A stretch of 58,354 bases of DNA from Eggerthellaceae bacterium (GTDB taxonomy: Bacteria; Actinomycetota; Coriobacteriia; Coriobacteriales; Eggerthellaceae), in contig JAFRJC010000096.1 in the NCBI GenBank assembly GCA_017432445.1, positions 1-58,354 of the forward strand, in the 5' to 3' direction. Shown here one piece after another: positions 42,875-53,218 of this stretch (within the stretch, counting starts at the first letter, position 1; the number at the start of each line of letters is the position of its first letter). Under the pieces are notes generated by a model. The model was not told the origin of the DNA. It worked only from the letters and a program-made list of their open reading frames with translations, and did no database searches. The position numbers and the translations under genes are program-made.

Positions 42875-43864
42875 ATGAGGGTTTTGGTAATAGGAGACGA
42901 AAAGCGCTTCGAAAAGTACCTGCCCGATCTCGAAATCGTGGAGAAGGCGGAATCCGTCGTCGTTGGCAGAGGCATGCCGGATGCGGAGATCATCGCTGCC
43001 GTTGGAGATGTCGATGTCGTCGTCGCAGATGCAATCAGCCCTGTTAGCGAAACGCTCATGGATTCGCTTCCAAGCCTCAAGCTCGTTCACTCCGAAGGCG
43101 TGGCCTACAATGCCATCGACGTCAAGGCGGCTGCCGCCAAGGGCGTCTACGTTTGCAACAACGCGGGCGTGAACGACGGGGCGGTGGCTGAACAGGCCAT
43201 ACTGCTCATGCTCGCCTGCCTGCGCGATTTAGTGCCTGGGGATGCCGCAGTCCGTGCGGGCAGGCAGATCCAGATGAAGGAGCGCCTGATGGTTGAAGGC
43301 ATCCGAGAGCTTGGCGACTGCAAGGTCGGGCTTGTGGGGCTTGGGGCCATCGCCTCCCAAACGGCGCTCAGGCTCAAAGCATTCGGATCGGACGTGTTCT
43401 ATTGGAACCGCACACGTCGATCTCCCGAAAGGGAGGAGGAGCTCGGCGTGAGCTACCTTCCGCTCGACGAGCTTGCGTGCATGTGCGATATCGTGAGCAT
43501 CCATGTCCCTGTTACGCCGGAAACGACTGACTTGGTGGATGCAGCGTTCCTCGCGCGCATGAAGGATGACGCCATCCTCATAAACACCGCACGTGGCGAG
43601 ATCGTCGACCAAGTGGCTCTCGCGAAAGCGCTTGAAGAGGGAGTCATCGGCTGCGCGGGCCTCGATACCTTATCTCCCGAACCGGTATCCGCGGATCACC
43701 CCCTCGCGCTTCTATCGCCGCAAGCAGCCTCCAAGCTCGTGCTATCACCCCACATCGGAGGCGTGACGGAGGGCATGTTCAGGCGTGCGTGGACGACCAT
43801 TTGGCAAAACATCGAGCGGGTATCCAGAGGCGAGCGTCCTGTGAACGTGGTGAACGGTCTGTAG
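42875..43864 (+). CDS. D-isomer-specific 2-hydroxyacid dehydrogenase family protein
   Basis: A 329-residue NAD(P)-dependent dehydrogenase of the PGDH/lactate dehydrogenase superfamily; the substrate cannot be told from sequence. The nucleotide-binding loop is GLVGLGAIASQTA (usual GxGxxG, here ending in Ala). The catalytic set is present: Arg in NTARGEIVDQ, Glu in the LDTLSPEPVSADHPL stretch and His in SPHIGGVTEGMFRRAW. A substrate-binding segment lies at VHSEGVAYNAID. The ATG at 42875 follows GCGAGGGGAG. It stands between trmFO (divergent) and uvrA. Confidence 0.85.
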   Translation: MRVLVIGDEKRFEKYLPDLEIVEKAESVVVGRGMPDAEIIAAVGDVDVVVADAISPVSETLMDSLPSLKLVHSEGVAYNAIDVKAAAAKGVYVCNNAGVNDGAVAEQAILLMLACLRDLVPGDAAVRAGRQIQMKERLMVEGIRELGDCKVGLVGLGAIASQTALRLKAFGSDVFYWNRTRRSPEREEELGVSYLPLDELACMCDIVSIHVPVTPETTDLVDAAFLARMKDDAILINTARGEIVDQVALAKALEEGVIGCAGLDTLSPEPVSADHPLALLSPQAASKLVLSPHIGGVTEGMFRRAWTTIWQNIERVSRGERPVNVVNGL

Positions 43865-43889
43865 GGCAGTAACCTCGAAAAAGCTACTT

Positions 43890-43909
43890 GGCGCTAGGAT
43901 GCGCCTTGT
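43890..43909 (+). terminator. Weak hairpin after the hydroxyacid dehydrogenase gene
   Basis: GGCGC (43890-43894), six-base loop, GCGCC (43901-43905), then TTGTT. Short stem and imperfect T-tract. Confidence 0.3.
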
Positions 43910-43928
43910 TGAGATGTGGGAATAAATA

Positions 43929-43949
43929 GAAACAAATGTTCTATATAAT
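43929..43949 (+). promoter_or_regulatory. uvrA promoter with candidate LexA box
   Basis: GAAACAAATGTTCT (43929-43942) matches 7 of 10 fixed positions of the Gram-positive SOS box CGAACnnnnGTTCG, with spacer AAAT. The consensus -10 TATAAT is at 43944-43949, so LexA bound here would cover the promoter. A second small dyad, GTTCG-C-CGAAC, lies at 43975-43985, and a CGCCTG/CAGGCG stem at 43995-44011 in the leader. Confidence 0.5.
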
Positions 43950-44036
43950 GTGCTTTGCTCTGTGGGTTACAATTGTTCGCCGAACACTGCGGCACGCCTG
44001 GAAGACAGGCGGGCGTATTAGATAGGCGGATTGCTC

Positions 44037-46922
44037 ATGGGGCAGAATGCAATTGTAATAAAAGGTGCACGCCAGCATAACCTGAAAAACATCGACCTCA
44101 CCATACCCCGCGACAAGCTCGTTGTCATAACAGGCCTTTCGGGGTCGGGAAAGTCATCGCTTGCCTTCGACACCATGTATGCAGAGGGGCAGCGCCGTTA
44201 CGTGGAGAGCCTCTCCAGCTATGCTCGCATGTTCCTGGGCCAGATGAGCAAACCCGACCTCGACAGCATCGACGGGTTGTCACCTGCCGTATCCATCGAC
44301 CAGAAAACCACGAGCCGCAATCCGCGTTCTACCGTCGGCACCACGACCGAAATCTACGATTACCTTCGACTCCTGTTCGCGCGCGTGGGCATCCCGCACT
44401 GTCCCGAGTGCGGACGAGAAATCATGAAGCAGACGACCGACCAGGTCACAGATGAAATCTTGAAGCTCGGGTCAGAAGGCGGAAGCACACGCGCAATCGT
44501 GATGGCGCCAGTCGTAGCTGGCCGCAAGGGAGAGTTCACGAAGCTGTTCTCCGATTTGAACCGGGAAGGTTTCGCCCGCGTGCGTATCGACGGCGAGATC
44601 GCGCGCCTCACGGGCGAAGAGATCACCCTGAACAAGAAGATCAAACACTTCATCGACGTCGTGGTCGATCGCGTCACCCTCAAAGAATCCGCCACGAGGC
44701 GCATCGCCGAATCGGTCGAGATCGCGACGAGCTTAGCCGACGGGCGGGTGCTCGTGGAGGTGCTCGGCGACGACGGCAAGCCCCTCGTGGAAGATGCCCC
44801 CACCTCATCAGGAGCGACAGGCGGCCTGCGGCCGGGCGAGCATCTGTTCTCGCTTGCGCTCGCGTGTCCAGAGCACGGGCATTCGATAGACGAGCTCCAA
44901 CCGCGCGACTTCTCGTTCAACGCGCCTTACGGTGCCTGTCCGGAATGCTTGGGGCTCGGGAGCAAGGACGAGGTCGACCCTCGTTTGGTCGTCCCAGATG
45001 AGACGCTGTCCCTGAACGAAGGTGCCATAGCACCCTTCAAGAGCGGTAACTACTATCCGCAAGTCATGAAGGCCGTGCTCAAGCACATTGGCGAATCGCC
45101 CGATACGCCTTGGGAGGACCTCTCGAAAGAGGCCCAGCATGCCCTGATGCACGGCGTAAAGGGAAGGGTGCGCGTCGATTACGTTACAGTTGACGGTCGC
45201 GAGACGTATTGGTACATCGAATGGAACGGCGCTCTCGCTGCTGTCGAGGAAAAGCTCCGGGAAGCGGCAAGCGACCGCCAACGCGAGCGCATGGAAGGTT
45301 TCTTCTCCACCATCCCGTGCTCCACCTGCGGGGGCAAGCGCCTGAAGCCCGAGATCCTTGCAGTGACGGTCGGGGGCAAATCCATATACGACGTCTGCGA
45401 GATGAGCGCAGTCGAATCGCTCGAGTTCTTCGAGAACTTAAAGCTCGAGGGGCAGGACCTGCAGATCGCCGGCCCTATCGTCAAGGAAATCCTCGCCCGT
45501 TTGAGGTTTTTGGTAGACGTGGGGCTTGACTACCTCACGCTTGAGCGGGCCACGGCCACGCTTTCAGGCGGCGAGGCGCAGCGCATACGACTCGCTACGC
45601 AGATCGGCGCAGGTCTCATGGGGGTGCTCTACATCCTCGACGAGCCGTCGATCGGATTGCACCAACGAGACAACGCCCGGCTCATCGAGACGCTCAAACG
45701 CCTTCGCGACCTGGGCAACACCGTCGTCGTCGTAGAGCACGATGAAGACACCATCCGCTCGGCGGACTACGTTGTGGACATGGGCCCGGGTGCAGGCGAG
45801 AACGGCGGCTACGTAGTCGCATGTGGAACGCCAGCTCAAGTTGCCAAGACTCGTGGTTCCATCACGGCTGATTACCTTTGCGGACGGAGGAAGATCGAAG
45901 TGCCCGCAAGCCGACGCAATCCCGGGCGCGGCAGCATCAAGTTGATAGGCGCTTCGGAGAACAATCTCAAGAACCTCGACGTCGAAATAGAGATCGGGAC
46001 GCTCACAGTAGTGACGGGCGTGTCAGGTTCCGGAAAGTCGTCGCTGGTTACCGATACGCTTGCGCCGCTTCTTGCAAACCGGGTGAACCACGCACGACGC
46101 CGCACCGGGCATTTCCGCAAGATCACGGGGCTTGAGGAAATTGACAAGGCCATCAACATCGACCAGAGCCCCATCGGGCGCACGCCGCGTTCCAACCCTG
46201 CGACCTATATCGGCTTGTGGGACGACATCCGAGCCCTGTTCGCCTCCACGCAGGAGTCCAAGGCCCGCGGCTACTCGCCGGGCAGGTTTTCGTTCAACGT
46301 GAAGGGCGGGCGCTGCGAAGCCTGCAAGGGCGATGGCCAGATAAAAATCGAGATGCATTTCCTCCCCGACATCTATGTGCCCTGCGAAGTATGCGGTGGC
46401 GGCAGATACAATCGCGAGACGCTTCAGGTGACTTATCGTGGCAAGAACATCTCGCAGGTGCTCGACATGACGGTCGATGAGGCCCTGGAGTTCTTCAAGA
46501 ACATCCCTGGCATCAAGCGCAAGCTCGAGACGCTGCACGACGTCGGCTTGGGATACATACGCCTCGGCCAGCCTGCCACGACGCTGTCCGGCGGCGAGGC
46601 ACAGCGCGTGAAGCTCTCGAGCGAGCTTCAAAAGCGCCAGACGGGCAAGACCTTCTACATCCTGGACGAGCCGACGACCGGCTTGCATTTCGAGGATGTC
46701 CGCCAACTGCTCGAGGTACTTCAACGGCTCGTGGATGCCGGAAACACGGTGCTTGTCATCGAGCACAACCTCGATATCGTGAAGTGCGCCGACCGCATCA
46801 TCGATCTTGGCCCTGAAGGCGGGGACCGTGGCGGCAGCGTCGTAGCCACCGGCACTCCCGAAGAGGTCGCGAAGGTGCCCGAAAGCTATACGGGCCAGTT
46901 TCTTGCGCGCGTGCTAGGATAA
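44037..46922 (+). CDS. uvrA: Excinuclease ABC subunit A
   Basis: The damage-recognition ATPase of nucleotide excision repair, 961 residues. Two ABC cassettes are present: first Walker [15 protein letters not shown] near residue 32, and second [14 protein letters not shown] near 662, with signature [15 protein letters not shown] and [15 protein letters not shown]. Zinc-binding cysteine pairs include [32 protein letters not shown] and CEVCGGG. A TTG two codons earlier is possible, but ATG 44037 gives the normal start. A likely SOS-type promoter precedes it; uvrC follows after 81 bp. uvrB is not in the window. Confidence 0.97.
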   Translation: MGQNAIVIKGARQHNLKNIDLTIPRDKLVVITGLSGSGKSSLAFDTMYAEGQRRYVESLSSYARMFLGQMSKPDLDSIDGLSPAVSIDQKTTSRNPRSTVGTTTEIYDYLRLLFARVGIPHCPECGREIMKQTTDQVTDEILKLGSEGGSTRAIVMAPVVAGRKGEFTKLFSDLNREGFARVRIDGEIARLTGEEITLNKKIKHFIDVVVDRVTLKESATRRIAESVEIATSLADGRVLVEVLGDDGKPLVEDAPTSSGATGGLRPGEHLFSLALACPEHGHSIDELQPRDFSFNAPYGACPECLGLGSKDEVDPRLVVPDETLSLNEGAIAPFKSGNYYPQVMKAVLKHIGESPDTPWEDLSKEAQHALMHGVKGRVRVDYVTVDGRETYWYIEWNGALAAVEEKLREAASDRQRERMEGFFSTIPCSTCGGKRLKPEILAVTVGGKSIYDVCEMSAVESLEFFENLKLEGQDLQIAGPIVKEILARLRFLVDVGLDYLTLERATATLSGGEAQRIRLATQIGAGLMGVLYILDEPSIGLHQRDNARLIETLKRLRDLGNTVVVVEHDEDTIRSADYVVDMGPGAGENGGYVVACGTPAQVAKTRGSITADYLCGRRKIEVPASRRNPGRGSIKLIGASENNLKNLDVEIEIGTLTVVTGVSGSGKSSLVTDTLAPLLANRVNHARRRTGHFRKITGLEEIDKAINIDQSPIGRTPRSNPATYIGLWDDIRALFASTQESKARGYSPGRFSFNVKGGRCEACKGDGQIKIEMHFLPDIYVPCEVCGGGRYNRETLQVTYRGKNISQVLDMTVDEALEFFKNIPGIKRKLETLHDVGLGYIRLGQPATTLSGGEAQRVKLSSELQKRQTGKTFYILDEPTTGLHFEDVRQLLEVLQRLVDAGNTVLVIEHNLDIVKCADRIIDLGPEGGDRGGSVVATGTPEEVAKVPESYTGQFLARVLG

Positions 46923-47003
46923 TACTCTAACAACAGAAGCCTTGTTGTCAGCAGTAGTATATGTTGGAAGGCAGGCTCTGCTTATCCTGTCCGCGAGGAG
47001 GCC

Positions 47004-48932
47004 ATGGAAGGGCTGCAAGAAAAGCTCGATCGCATCAAACGGCAGCTGGCCGATGTACCTGCGCTGCCCGGGGTCTACCTGTGGAAAGACGCCGATGGCC
47101 AAGTGATTTACGTCGGCAAGGCCAAGCAGTTGCGCGCCCGCATGCGCCAGTACGTCAACTTCCAGGACGAGAGGGCGAAGATTCCGCTTCTGGTCGATGC
47201 TATCGAGTCATTCGAGTACATCGTCGTTGAAAACGAGCACGAATCCCTCGTTTTGGAAAAGAACCTCATAAACCAGCATGCTCCGTTCTTCAACGCCGAT
47301 TTCAAGGACGATAAATCCTATCCTTTCGTCGCGCTCACGACCGGTGACGTCTTTCCTGCGATCAAGTACACGCGAGAAAAGCACCGTGCAGGCACGCGCT
47401 ACTTCGGCCCTTACACCGATAGCCGCTCGGCGCGAATGATGATAGACGCCGTCAGGCGCGTCGTACCCATCTGCTCTGCCTCGTGTGCCGAGTGGCGCCG
47501 TCTCAACCGTAAGATGGGGAAGGGGGACTGCGATGCGCTTCTCTCCGAGAACGGAAACTTGCGGCCATGTTTCGACGCCCATGTGGGACTGGGGCCGGGA
47601 GTCTGCTGCGCTCAGGTTACGCCAGAACAATACCGCGAGAACGTGGGGCGGGTTGCTCGTTTCCTGGAAGGCCATCGGGACGAGTTCCTCTCCGAACTCG
47701 AAGGCGAGATGCTAGATGCAGCTGCCGACCTCGATTTCGAGCGTGCCGGACGCGTCAAGGAGCGCATACAGGCTATAAACGCGCTCTCCGACAAGCAGCA
47801 TGCAGTGTCGTCACGAAACCTGAACGCAGACGTCATCGGCTTGTTCCGCGAGGAAACCATAGCCGGTGTCCACGTGTTCGTCGTACGCGAAGGGCGCATC
47901 ATGAACTCGAACGAGTTCGTGCTCAACCGCGGTTCCGACGTGCCTGACGACGATCTTCTGCACGCCTTCCTGCTGCGTTATTACGACACGACGACCTCGA
48001 TTCCTCACGAGATAATCCTGAGGACGCTTCCGGAAGACGAATTCGTAATGGCTCAATGGCTCACGGGCAAGCTTGCGAGTTCCCATGGGGCGAAAGTGCG
48101 CTTCACGGCTCCGCAGAAAGGCGAGAAACGCGAGTTGGTTGAGCTTGCAGAGAAGAACGCCCAGCATACGCTCCTTCGTTATAAGGTGCGGACTAACTAT
48201 GAGGACAAACGCATTAACGATGCGCTGCTCCAGCTTGAGAGCGCCCTAGCGCTCGATGCGCCGCCTCGCCGGATAGAGTGCTTCGATATCTCCACGATAC
48301 ACGGCAGCTACACGGTGGCGAGCATGGTCGTGTTCACCAACGGACGTCCCGACAAGAACCAGTACCGCCGCTTCAAGATAAAGACGCCGCTCGACGAGGC
48401 AAACGATTTCCTCAGCATGCAGGAGGTCATGGCTAGGCGCTACTCAGATGAGCGCATGGCAGACGAACGGTTTGGAAGCAAGCCCGACCTCATCATCCTT
48501 GACGGCGGAAAGCCCCAGCTCAGCGCTGCTATTGAGATGTTTGCCGAAATGGGCCGTGACGACATCGCGCTTTGCGGCCTTGCCAAGCGCGACGAGGAGC
48601 TGTTCGTCCCCTGGCAAGAAAGCGGGCCGGTGGTCCTGCCGGGAGGCTCGGCGTCTCTTTACCTCGTCAAGCAAGTGCGAGACGAGGCCCATCGATTCGC
48701 CATCACATTCCATCGGGAGCTCAGGGGCAAAGGTATGACGGCAAGCGTCCTCGACGACGTCGCCGGGCTTGGGCCAGTGCGCAAGAAGGCGCTGCTCAAG
48801 GCATTTGGATCGTTTAAAAACCTCAAGGCGGCGACCCTCGAGGAGCTTATCGCATGCCGAGTGGTGCCCGAAGAAGTCGCGCGCGAGGTGTTTCTCGTTC
48901 TACAGCAGTATAATGACCGTACGAATTCCTAA
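47004..48932 (+). CDS. uvrC: Excinuclease ABC subunit C
   Basis: Makes both incisions in nucleotide excision repair. The 642-residue protein has an N-terminal GIY-YIG nuclease (PALPGVYLWKDADGQVIYVGKAKQLRARMRQY, here GVY...IYVG), a Cys-rich segment, a UVR motif around FERAGRVKERIQAI, an RNase H-like C nuclease with ECFDIST and LIILDGGKPQLSAA, and a C-terminal tandem helix-hairpin-helix (VAGLGPVRKKALLKAFGSFKNLK). ATG 47004 follows GAGGAGG. rapZ starts 15 bp after, the first of a conserved rapZ-yvcK-whiA set. Confidence 0.97.
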   Translation: MEGLQEKLDRIKRQLADVPALPGVYLWKDADGQVIYVGKAKQLRARMRQYVNFQDERAKIPLLVDAIESFEYIVVENEHESLVLEKNLINQHAPFFNADFKDDKSYPFVALTTGDVFPAIKYTREKHRAGTRYFGPYTDSRSARMMIDAVRRVVPICSASCAEWRRLNRKMGKGDCDALLSENGNLRPCFDAHVGLGPGVCCAQVTPEQYRENVGRVARFLEGHRDEFLSELEGEMLDAAADLDFERAGRVKERIQAINALSDKQHAVSSRNLNADVIGLFREETIAGVHVFVVREGRIMNSNEFVLNRGSDVPDDDLLHAFLLRYYDTTTSIPHEIILRTLPEDEFVMAQWLTGKLASSHGAKVRFTAPQKGEKRELVELAEKNAQHTLLRYKVRTNYEDKRINDALLQLESALALDAPPRRIECFDISTIHGSYTVASMVVFTNGRPDKNQYRRFKIKTPLDEANDFLSMQEVMARRYSDERMADERFGSKPDLIILDGGKPQLSAAIEMFAEMGRDDIALCGLAKRDEELFVPWQESGPVVLPGGSASLYLVKQVRDEAHRFAITFHRELRGKGMTASVLDDVAGLGPVRKKALLKAFGSFKNLKAATLEELIACRVVPEEVAREVFLVLQQYNDRTNS

Positions 48933-48947
48933 TCGGGGAGGTGTACC

Positions 48948-49901
48948 ATGGGCAATTCAAATGACATGCCTTCCATTGTCATTGTAAGCGGGCTTTCGGG
49001 CGCAGGACGTACCGAGGCAATGCACGTGTTCGAGGACCTGGGTTACTACTGCGTTGACAACCTGCCGCCGGCGCTCATCGACGATCTCGTGCATTTGCAC
49101 GATTTTCCAGGAACTCCTGATGGAGAGCGAAAGATAGCGATTGTCTGCGATGCGAGGTCGCAGGGCTTCTTCCAGAGCATGATGGAGGCGCTGCGCTCGC
49201 TCGAGGCGGAGGGTGCGCGTTACAGCATCCTGTTCCTGGATGCAGACGACGAGAAGCTCATTGCCCGTTACAAGTCGAGCCGCAGGCGTCATCCACTGTG
49301 CAACGACGGCGCCACCATCTCCCATGGCATCGAGCGCGAGCGCGCTCTTTACCGCGAGATGCGCGCGCAGGCCGATTACGTCATCGATACCACGAACCTC
49401 CTCCCAGCTGAGCTTCGTCGCAAGCTGAAAGACCTTTACGCCTCCGGAAACGACCGCGAGGGCTTGACGGTCTCGGTTTACTCCTTCGGCTTCAAGCACG
49501 GTGCGCCCGCAGATGCCGATCTTGTCATTGATGTTCGCTTCCTGCCGAATCCCTTCTACGATCCAGTCATGCGCACGATGACGGGCCTTGACGAGAAGGT
49601 GCACGATTATGTCATGTACAACAGCGACACCGAGACGTTCCTGAAGCGCTGGAAGGAGCTACTCGACTGCGTAATGCCAGGATACGTGGCGGAGGGAAAG
49701 CAGCAGCTTGCCATAGCCGTAGGGTGTACCGGAGGACAGCATCGCAGCGTCGTCCTCGCCGAAGAAACGGGTGATTACCTGAGGTCTTGTGGTTACCGCG
49801 TCAGCGTGGCACATCGTGACCTGGCCCTTGCCGTGAGAGCCGATGGCGAGCTCGTAGGAGCCGACCCGAATGCCGACGACGAAGGGGAGGAGACGCGGTG
49901 A
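48948..49901 (+). CDS. rapZ: RNase adapter/nucleotide-binding protein RapZ (YvcJ)
   Basis: A 317-residue nucleotide-binding protein; in E. coli RapZ controls the GlmZ small RNA, while in Gram-positive bacteria YvcJ has less clear roles including competence. The P-loop is GLSGAGRT (15-22), with Arg21 where E. coli and Bacillus have Lys; other actinobacterial copies can also show this change. Further markers are DLGYYCVDNLPPAL, DTTNLLPAELRRKL, RFLPNPFYDPVMRTMTGLD and GCTGGQHRSVVLAE. Its stop overlaps the yvcK GTG, so both are translated together. Confidence 0.95.
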   Translation: MGNSNDMPSIVIVSGLSGAGRTEAMHVFEDLGYYCVDNLPPALIDDLVHLHDFPGTPDGERKIAIVCDARSQGFFQSMMEALRSLEAEGARYSILFLDADDEKLIARYKSSRRRHPLCNDGATISHGIERERALYREMRAQADYVIDTTNLLPAELRRKLKDLYASGNDREGLTVSVYSFGFKHGAPADADLVIDVRFLPNPFYDPVMRTMTGLDEKVHDYVMYNSDTETFLKRWKELLDCVMPGYVAEGKQQLAIAVGCTGGQHRSVVLAEETGDYLRSCGYRVSVAHRDLALAVRADGELVGADPNADDEGEETR

Positions 49902-51034
49902 GCGGCTTGGTTCCAGATGCCTTCGGCCATGACCCGTCTGCAACGGCAGCGTTCGCAGCCCTGCCCGAGCTATCACCAGCTGACAAACCGAAGAGCAAGC
50001 TGAAGGCAGTAGTGGTTGGAGGCGGCACCGGCGCGCCGGTATCGATTCGTACGCTGTTGTCCATGGGCATTGAGACCGATGCCGTGGTTGCCATGGCCGA
50101 CGACGGTGGTTCCACGGGTATTCTCCGAGATCAAGCTGGGGCCACTGCCCCGGGCGATATCCGCAAGTGCATTACCGCCATGGCCGGGTCTCCCGACGAC
50201 CCGCTGACGCAGGCTTTCAAGATGCGGTTCGGATTTGCCGAGAACCACACGCTCGGAAACCTCATGCTCTCGGCCCTCGAGGTCACGAGCGGTGGATTTC
50301 CCCAGGCTATCCAAATTTGCGAGCAGCTGCTCGGTGCGCGCGGACATGTGTACCCCTCGACTCTCAACAGGGTTACGCTCTCCGCTCAGACACGTGATGG
50401 CCGTTTGCTCGAAGGCCAGGCGGTAGCTAATCACTCGCGTACGGCGCTGCGAAAAGTGGCGCTTTGCTGCGAAGGGAATCTTGAAGCCTATCAACCTGCG
50501 CTCGATGTCCTCTCAACAGCGGACCTCATCGTGCTCGGCCCGGGGTCCCTGTTCACGTCAATAATTCCCAACCTGCTCGTTCCCGGCGTTGTGGAATCAA
50601 TCTCGAAATCAGGTGCCATCGTCGTCTTCGTGTGTTCGCTTGCCGATATGCAAGGGGAGACGCGGGGCATGGGCGTCGTCGACCATTACCAGGCTCTCTT
50701 GGACCATGGCATGAAGGGTCGCGTGGATTACATACTCGTGCACGATATGTCCAACGAGGGCGAGACGCTGAGCGAGGAGGAGAACTACGACGATTCGATT
50801 GTGAAGCCCGTCATGGTATATCGCGGCGATCTCACGACGATACGTTCGTGTGGAACAGAGGTCGTTTTCGCGAATCTCGCAGACGAACTGCATCCGACTT
50901 GGCATGATCCCCAGAAGCTCCGCCAGGCCTTCTCCAGGGTGCTCAACGAGAAGCTTCCCGCAAATCGCACGGTTTCGGAGACGGAAGCCGACTCGCCTCA
51001 ATCAAGGAACCCTTTCGCGCGGTTCATCAGGTAA
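49898..51034 (+). CDS. yvcK: Gluconeogenesis factor YvcK (CofD-like)
   Basis: A 378-residue protein of the YvcK/CofD-like family, needed in Bacillus for growth on gluconeogenic carbon and tied to cell-wall precursor control; it binds UDP-sugars. Motifs: VVVGGGTGAPVSIRTLL, AMADDGGSTGILRDQ, FAENHTLGNLML and VLGPGSLFTSIIPNLLV. A disordered N-terminal lead of about 30 residues precedes the fold. GTG 49898 overlaps the rapZ stop. whiA starts 12 bp downstream. Confidence 0.95.
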   Translation: MSGLVPDAFGHDPSATAAFAALPELSPADKPKSKLKAVVVGGGTGAPVSIRTLLSMGIETDAVVAMADDGGSTGILRDQAGATAPGDIRKCITAMAGSPDDPLTQAFKMRFGFAENHTLGNLMLSALEVTSGGFPQAIQICEQLLGARGHVYPSTLNRVTLSAQTRDGRLLEGQAVANHSRTALRKVALCCEGNLEAYQPALDVLSTADLIVLGPGSLFTSIIPNLLVPGVVESISKSGAIVVFVCSLADMQGETRGMGVVDHYQALLDHGMKGRVDYILVHDMSNEGETLSEEENYDDSIVKPVMVYRGDLTTIRSCGTEVVFANLADELHPTWHDPQKLRQAFSRVLNEKLPANRTVSETEADSPQSRNPFARFIR

Positions 51035-51046
51035 GGTGACGCGGGC

Positions 51047-51973
51047 GTGTCGTTTAATACCGACGTCAAAGAGGAGCTCGCCCGAGTCGAGCCGACCTGC
51101 TCTCATTGCGAGCGCGCCCTGCTCGCTGCGCTTATCCGCATCGAGGGCACGCTATTCATAAGCGGCCAGGGCCGTTACCGCCTCGAGGTGGTCACTGACG
51201 CGCCTTCGGTGGCACGTCTTGCATGGAGGCTACTGCACGAGACGTATGATCTGCGCACCGAGCTGACCACGCGCCGAAGCGTGTTGCACAAGACGCCTAA
51301 CTATCTTATAGACGTTCCCGTGCAGGATGGCCTGGCGGCGGCTCTTCGCGATATGGGGGTTCTCGGGGATACCGGGCTTCAGCTCGGCGTCGCGCCCTCG
51401 TTGGTCGCCAAGCAGTGTTGCGCTGCCGCCTACTTGAGGGGCGCCTTCCTCGGAAGCGGCTTCGTGTCCGATCCGCGAGGGGACTTCCATTTCGAGATAA
51501 CGGTCGAATCGCGAGAGATGGCCGATGACCTCGTCAAGATAATGCAGGAGAAGGGCATACGCGCACGCATCATGAAGCGACGCTCGTCGTTTGTCGTATA
51601 CATTAAGTCAGGTGAGGCCATTCTGGAATTCTTGGCGTTTGCAGGCGCTCATCAGAGCGCGCTCGTGCTTGAGAACGCCCGCGTCGTCAAGAGCGTCAGA
51701 AACGACGTTAACCGCCAGACGAATGCCGAGATGGCAAATCAGAAAAAAGCGGTTTCCGCATCGATCGACCAGATTTACGCCATGCGCGCCGTCTTAGAGT
51801 CGTATGGGCCCGACAAGCTTCCGCCTGCTCTGCAGGAGATCATCCGCCTGAGGGTTGCATACCCTGATGCCACCCTTAAAGAGCTCGGCGAGCGAGCCGA
51901 CCCGCCACTGTCTAAATCTGCCGTTTACCACCGTATACGTCGCATCGAGCAGATGGCCAGGGAGCTCCGCTGA
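51047..51973 (+). CDS. whiA: DNA-binding protein WhiA
   Basis: A 308-residue regulator (sporulation regulator in Streptomyces; cell-division factor in Bacillus). It joins an N-terminal domain, a LAGLIDADG homing-endonuclease-like fold with YLRGAFLGSGFVSDPRGDFHFEITVES, and a C-terminal HTH with LKELGERADPPLSKSAVYHRIRRIE. The GTG at 51047 has AAGGTGA ahead. It closes the rapZ-yvcK-whiA set; gap follows after 165 bp with its own promoter. Confidence 0.96.
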   Translation: MSFNTDVKEELARVEPTCSHCERALLAALIRIEGTLFISGQGRYRLEVVTDAPSVARLAWRLLHETYDLRTELTTRRSVLHKTPNYLIDVPVQDGLAAALRDMGVLGDTGLQLGVAPSLVAKQCCAAAYLRGAFLGSGFVSDPRGDFHFEITVESREMADDLVKIMQEKGIRARIMKRRSSFVVYIKSGEAILEFLAFAGAHQSALVLENARVVKSVRNDVNRQTNAEMANQKKAVSASIDQIYAMRAVLESYGPDKLPPALQEIIRLRVAYPDATLKELGERADPPLSKSAVYHRIRRIEQMARELR

Positions 51974-52053
51974 GTTGTGCTGGCCGTTCGTCGCAAAGAC
52001 TATGTTCAGGCATTGCCCGGTTATGTGCAATTGGGTGAATTCCATCCAACATT

Positions 52054-52081
52054 TTGCGTTTGCCTGCGGTCAGGGTAGTAT
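52054..52081 (+). promoter_or_regulatory. gap promoter
   Basis: TTGCGT (52054-52059), 16-base spacer and TAGTAT (52076-52081), about 55 bases before the gap start, marking the beginning of a glycolytic transcription unit. Confidence 0.55.
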
Positions 52082-52138
52082 ATATGGGTATGAAAGCTCC
52101 AAGGGGAGAAAGCCGATTCTAGGAAAGGGGCTTTATTA

Positions 52139-53140
52139 ATGGCGTTACGAGTTGGCATCAACGGGTTTGGCCGCATCGGCCGCCTTGCATACCGCGCCAT
52201 GGCCGACGATCCAGATATCGAAGTCGTGGCCATTAACGATTTGGCCGATATAAAAACCATGGCCCATCTGCTGAAGTACGATTCCGTGCACGGGCGCGTA
52301 TACGATTCAGTCGAGGTGCAAGAAGGCCTGATCATCGTCGACGGAAAGACCGTCAAGGTAGTTGGCGAGCGCGAGCCCGGCAATTTGCCCTGGGGAGAGC
52401 TCGGCGTAGACGTGGTCGTGGAATCCACAGGCTTCTTCACCGACGGGGTGAAGGCCAAGTCCCATATCGATGCCGGAGCCAAGAAGGTCTTGATATCCGC
52501 GCCTGGGAAGAACGTTGACAAGACCATCATCATGGGCGTTAACGACTACGATTACAAAGTGGGGAAGGACAACATCGTCTCCAACGCCTCGTGTACGAGC
52601 AATTGCCTTGGCGTCATGGCGAAGGTCCTGCTCGCAAACTTCGGCATAAAGCGCGGATTCATCAATGCCGTCCATGCGTTCACGAACGACCAGCGCATCC
52701 TCGACCTTCCGCACAAGGACTTGCGACGCGCCCGTTCGGCATCCCAATCGCTGATTCCCACCACGACCAGTGCGGCGCGCGCCGTGTCGCTGGTCCTGCC
52801 CCAGCTTATCGGCAAGCTCGAGGGCTTCGCAACCCGCGTTCCCACGCCAGACGGCTCCATGGTCGATTTCACGGTCGAACTTGGGCGCGATGTGACGGCT
52901 GCCGAGGTGAACGGGGTCATGAAGGCTGCAGCCGAAGGGGCGATGAAGAACGTTCTCGAGTATACGGAAGAGCCCGTCGTGTCCATAGACGTGGTCGGCA
53001 ACCCGCATTCGGCGGTTTTCGACGCCGGTTTGACCATGGTGCACGGCGGTAGGAGCAATTTCGTAAAGTGCGTTGCCTGGTATGACAACGAGTGGGCGTA
53101 TTCCAACCGTATACGGGACCTCGCGAAGATAATGCTTTAA
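52139..53140 (+). CDS. gap: Glyceraldehyde-3-phosphate dehydrogenase, type I
   Basis: Oxidises glyceraldehyde-3-phosphate to 1,3-bisphosphoglycerate. The 333-residue protein has the NAD-binding GINGFGRIGRLAYRA, an acidic residue after the second strand (AINDLAD), suggesting NAD rather than NADP, and catalytic Cys152 in SNASCTSNC with the following NAVHAFTNDQR segment. The closing CVAWYDNEWAYSNR is normal. pgk starts 79 bp after it with no terminator between, so gap-pgk are likely one unit. Confidence 0.97.
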   Translation: MALRVGINGFGRIGRLAYRAMADDPDIEVVAINDLADIKTMAHLLKYDSVHGRVYDSVEVQEGLIIVDGKTVKVVGEREPGNLPWGELGVDVVVESTGFFTDGVKAKSHIDAGAKKVLISAPGKNVDKTIIMGVNDYDYKVGKDNIVSNASCTSNCLGVMAKVLLANFGIKRGFINAVHAFTNDQRILDLPHKDLRRARSASQSLIPTTTSAARAVSLVLPQLIGKLEGFATRVPTPDGSMVDFTVELGRDVTAAEVNGVMKAAAEGAMKNVLEYTEEPVVSIDVVGNPHSAVFDAGLTMVHGGRSNFVKCVAWYDNEWAYSNRIRDLAKIML

Positions 53141-53218
53141 TCGCGCACGCGGAACGGCGATAATGAATCTGTTCACTTTCTGATTGGTATGGTCAGATGG
53201 AAAACGATAGGAGAGAAC

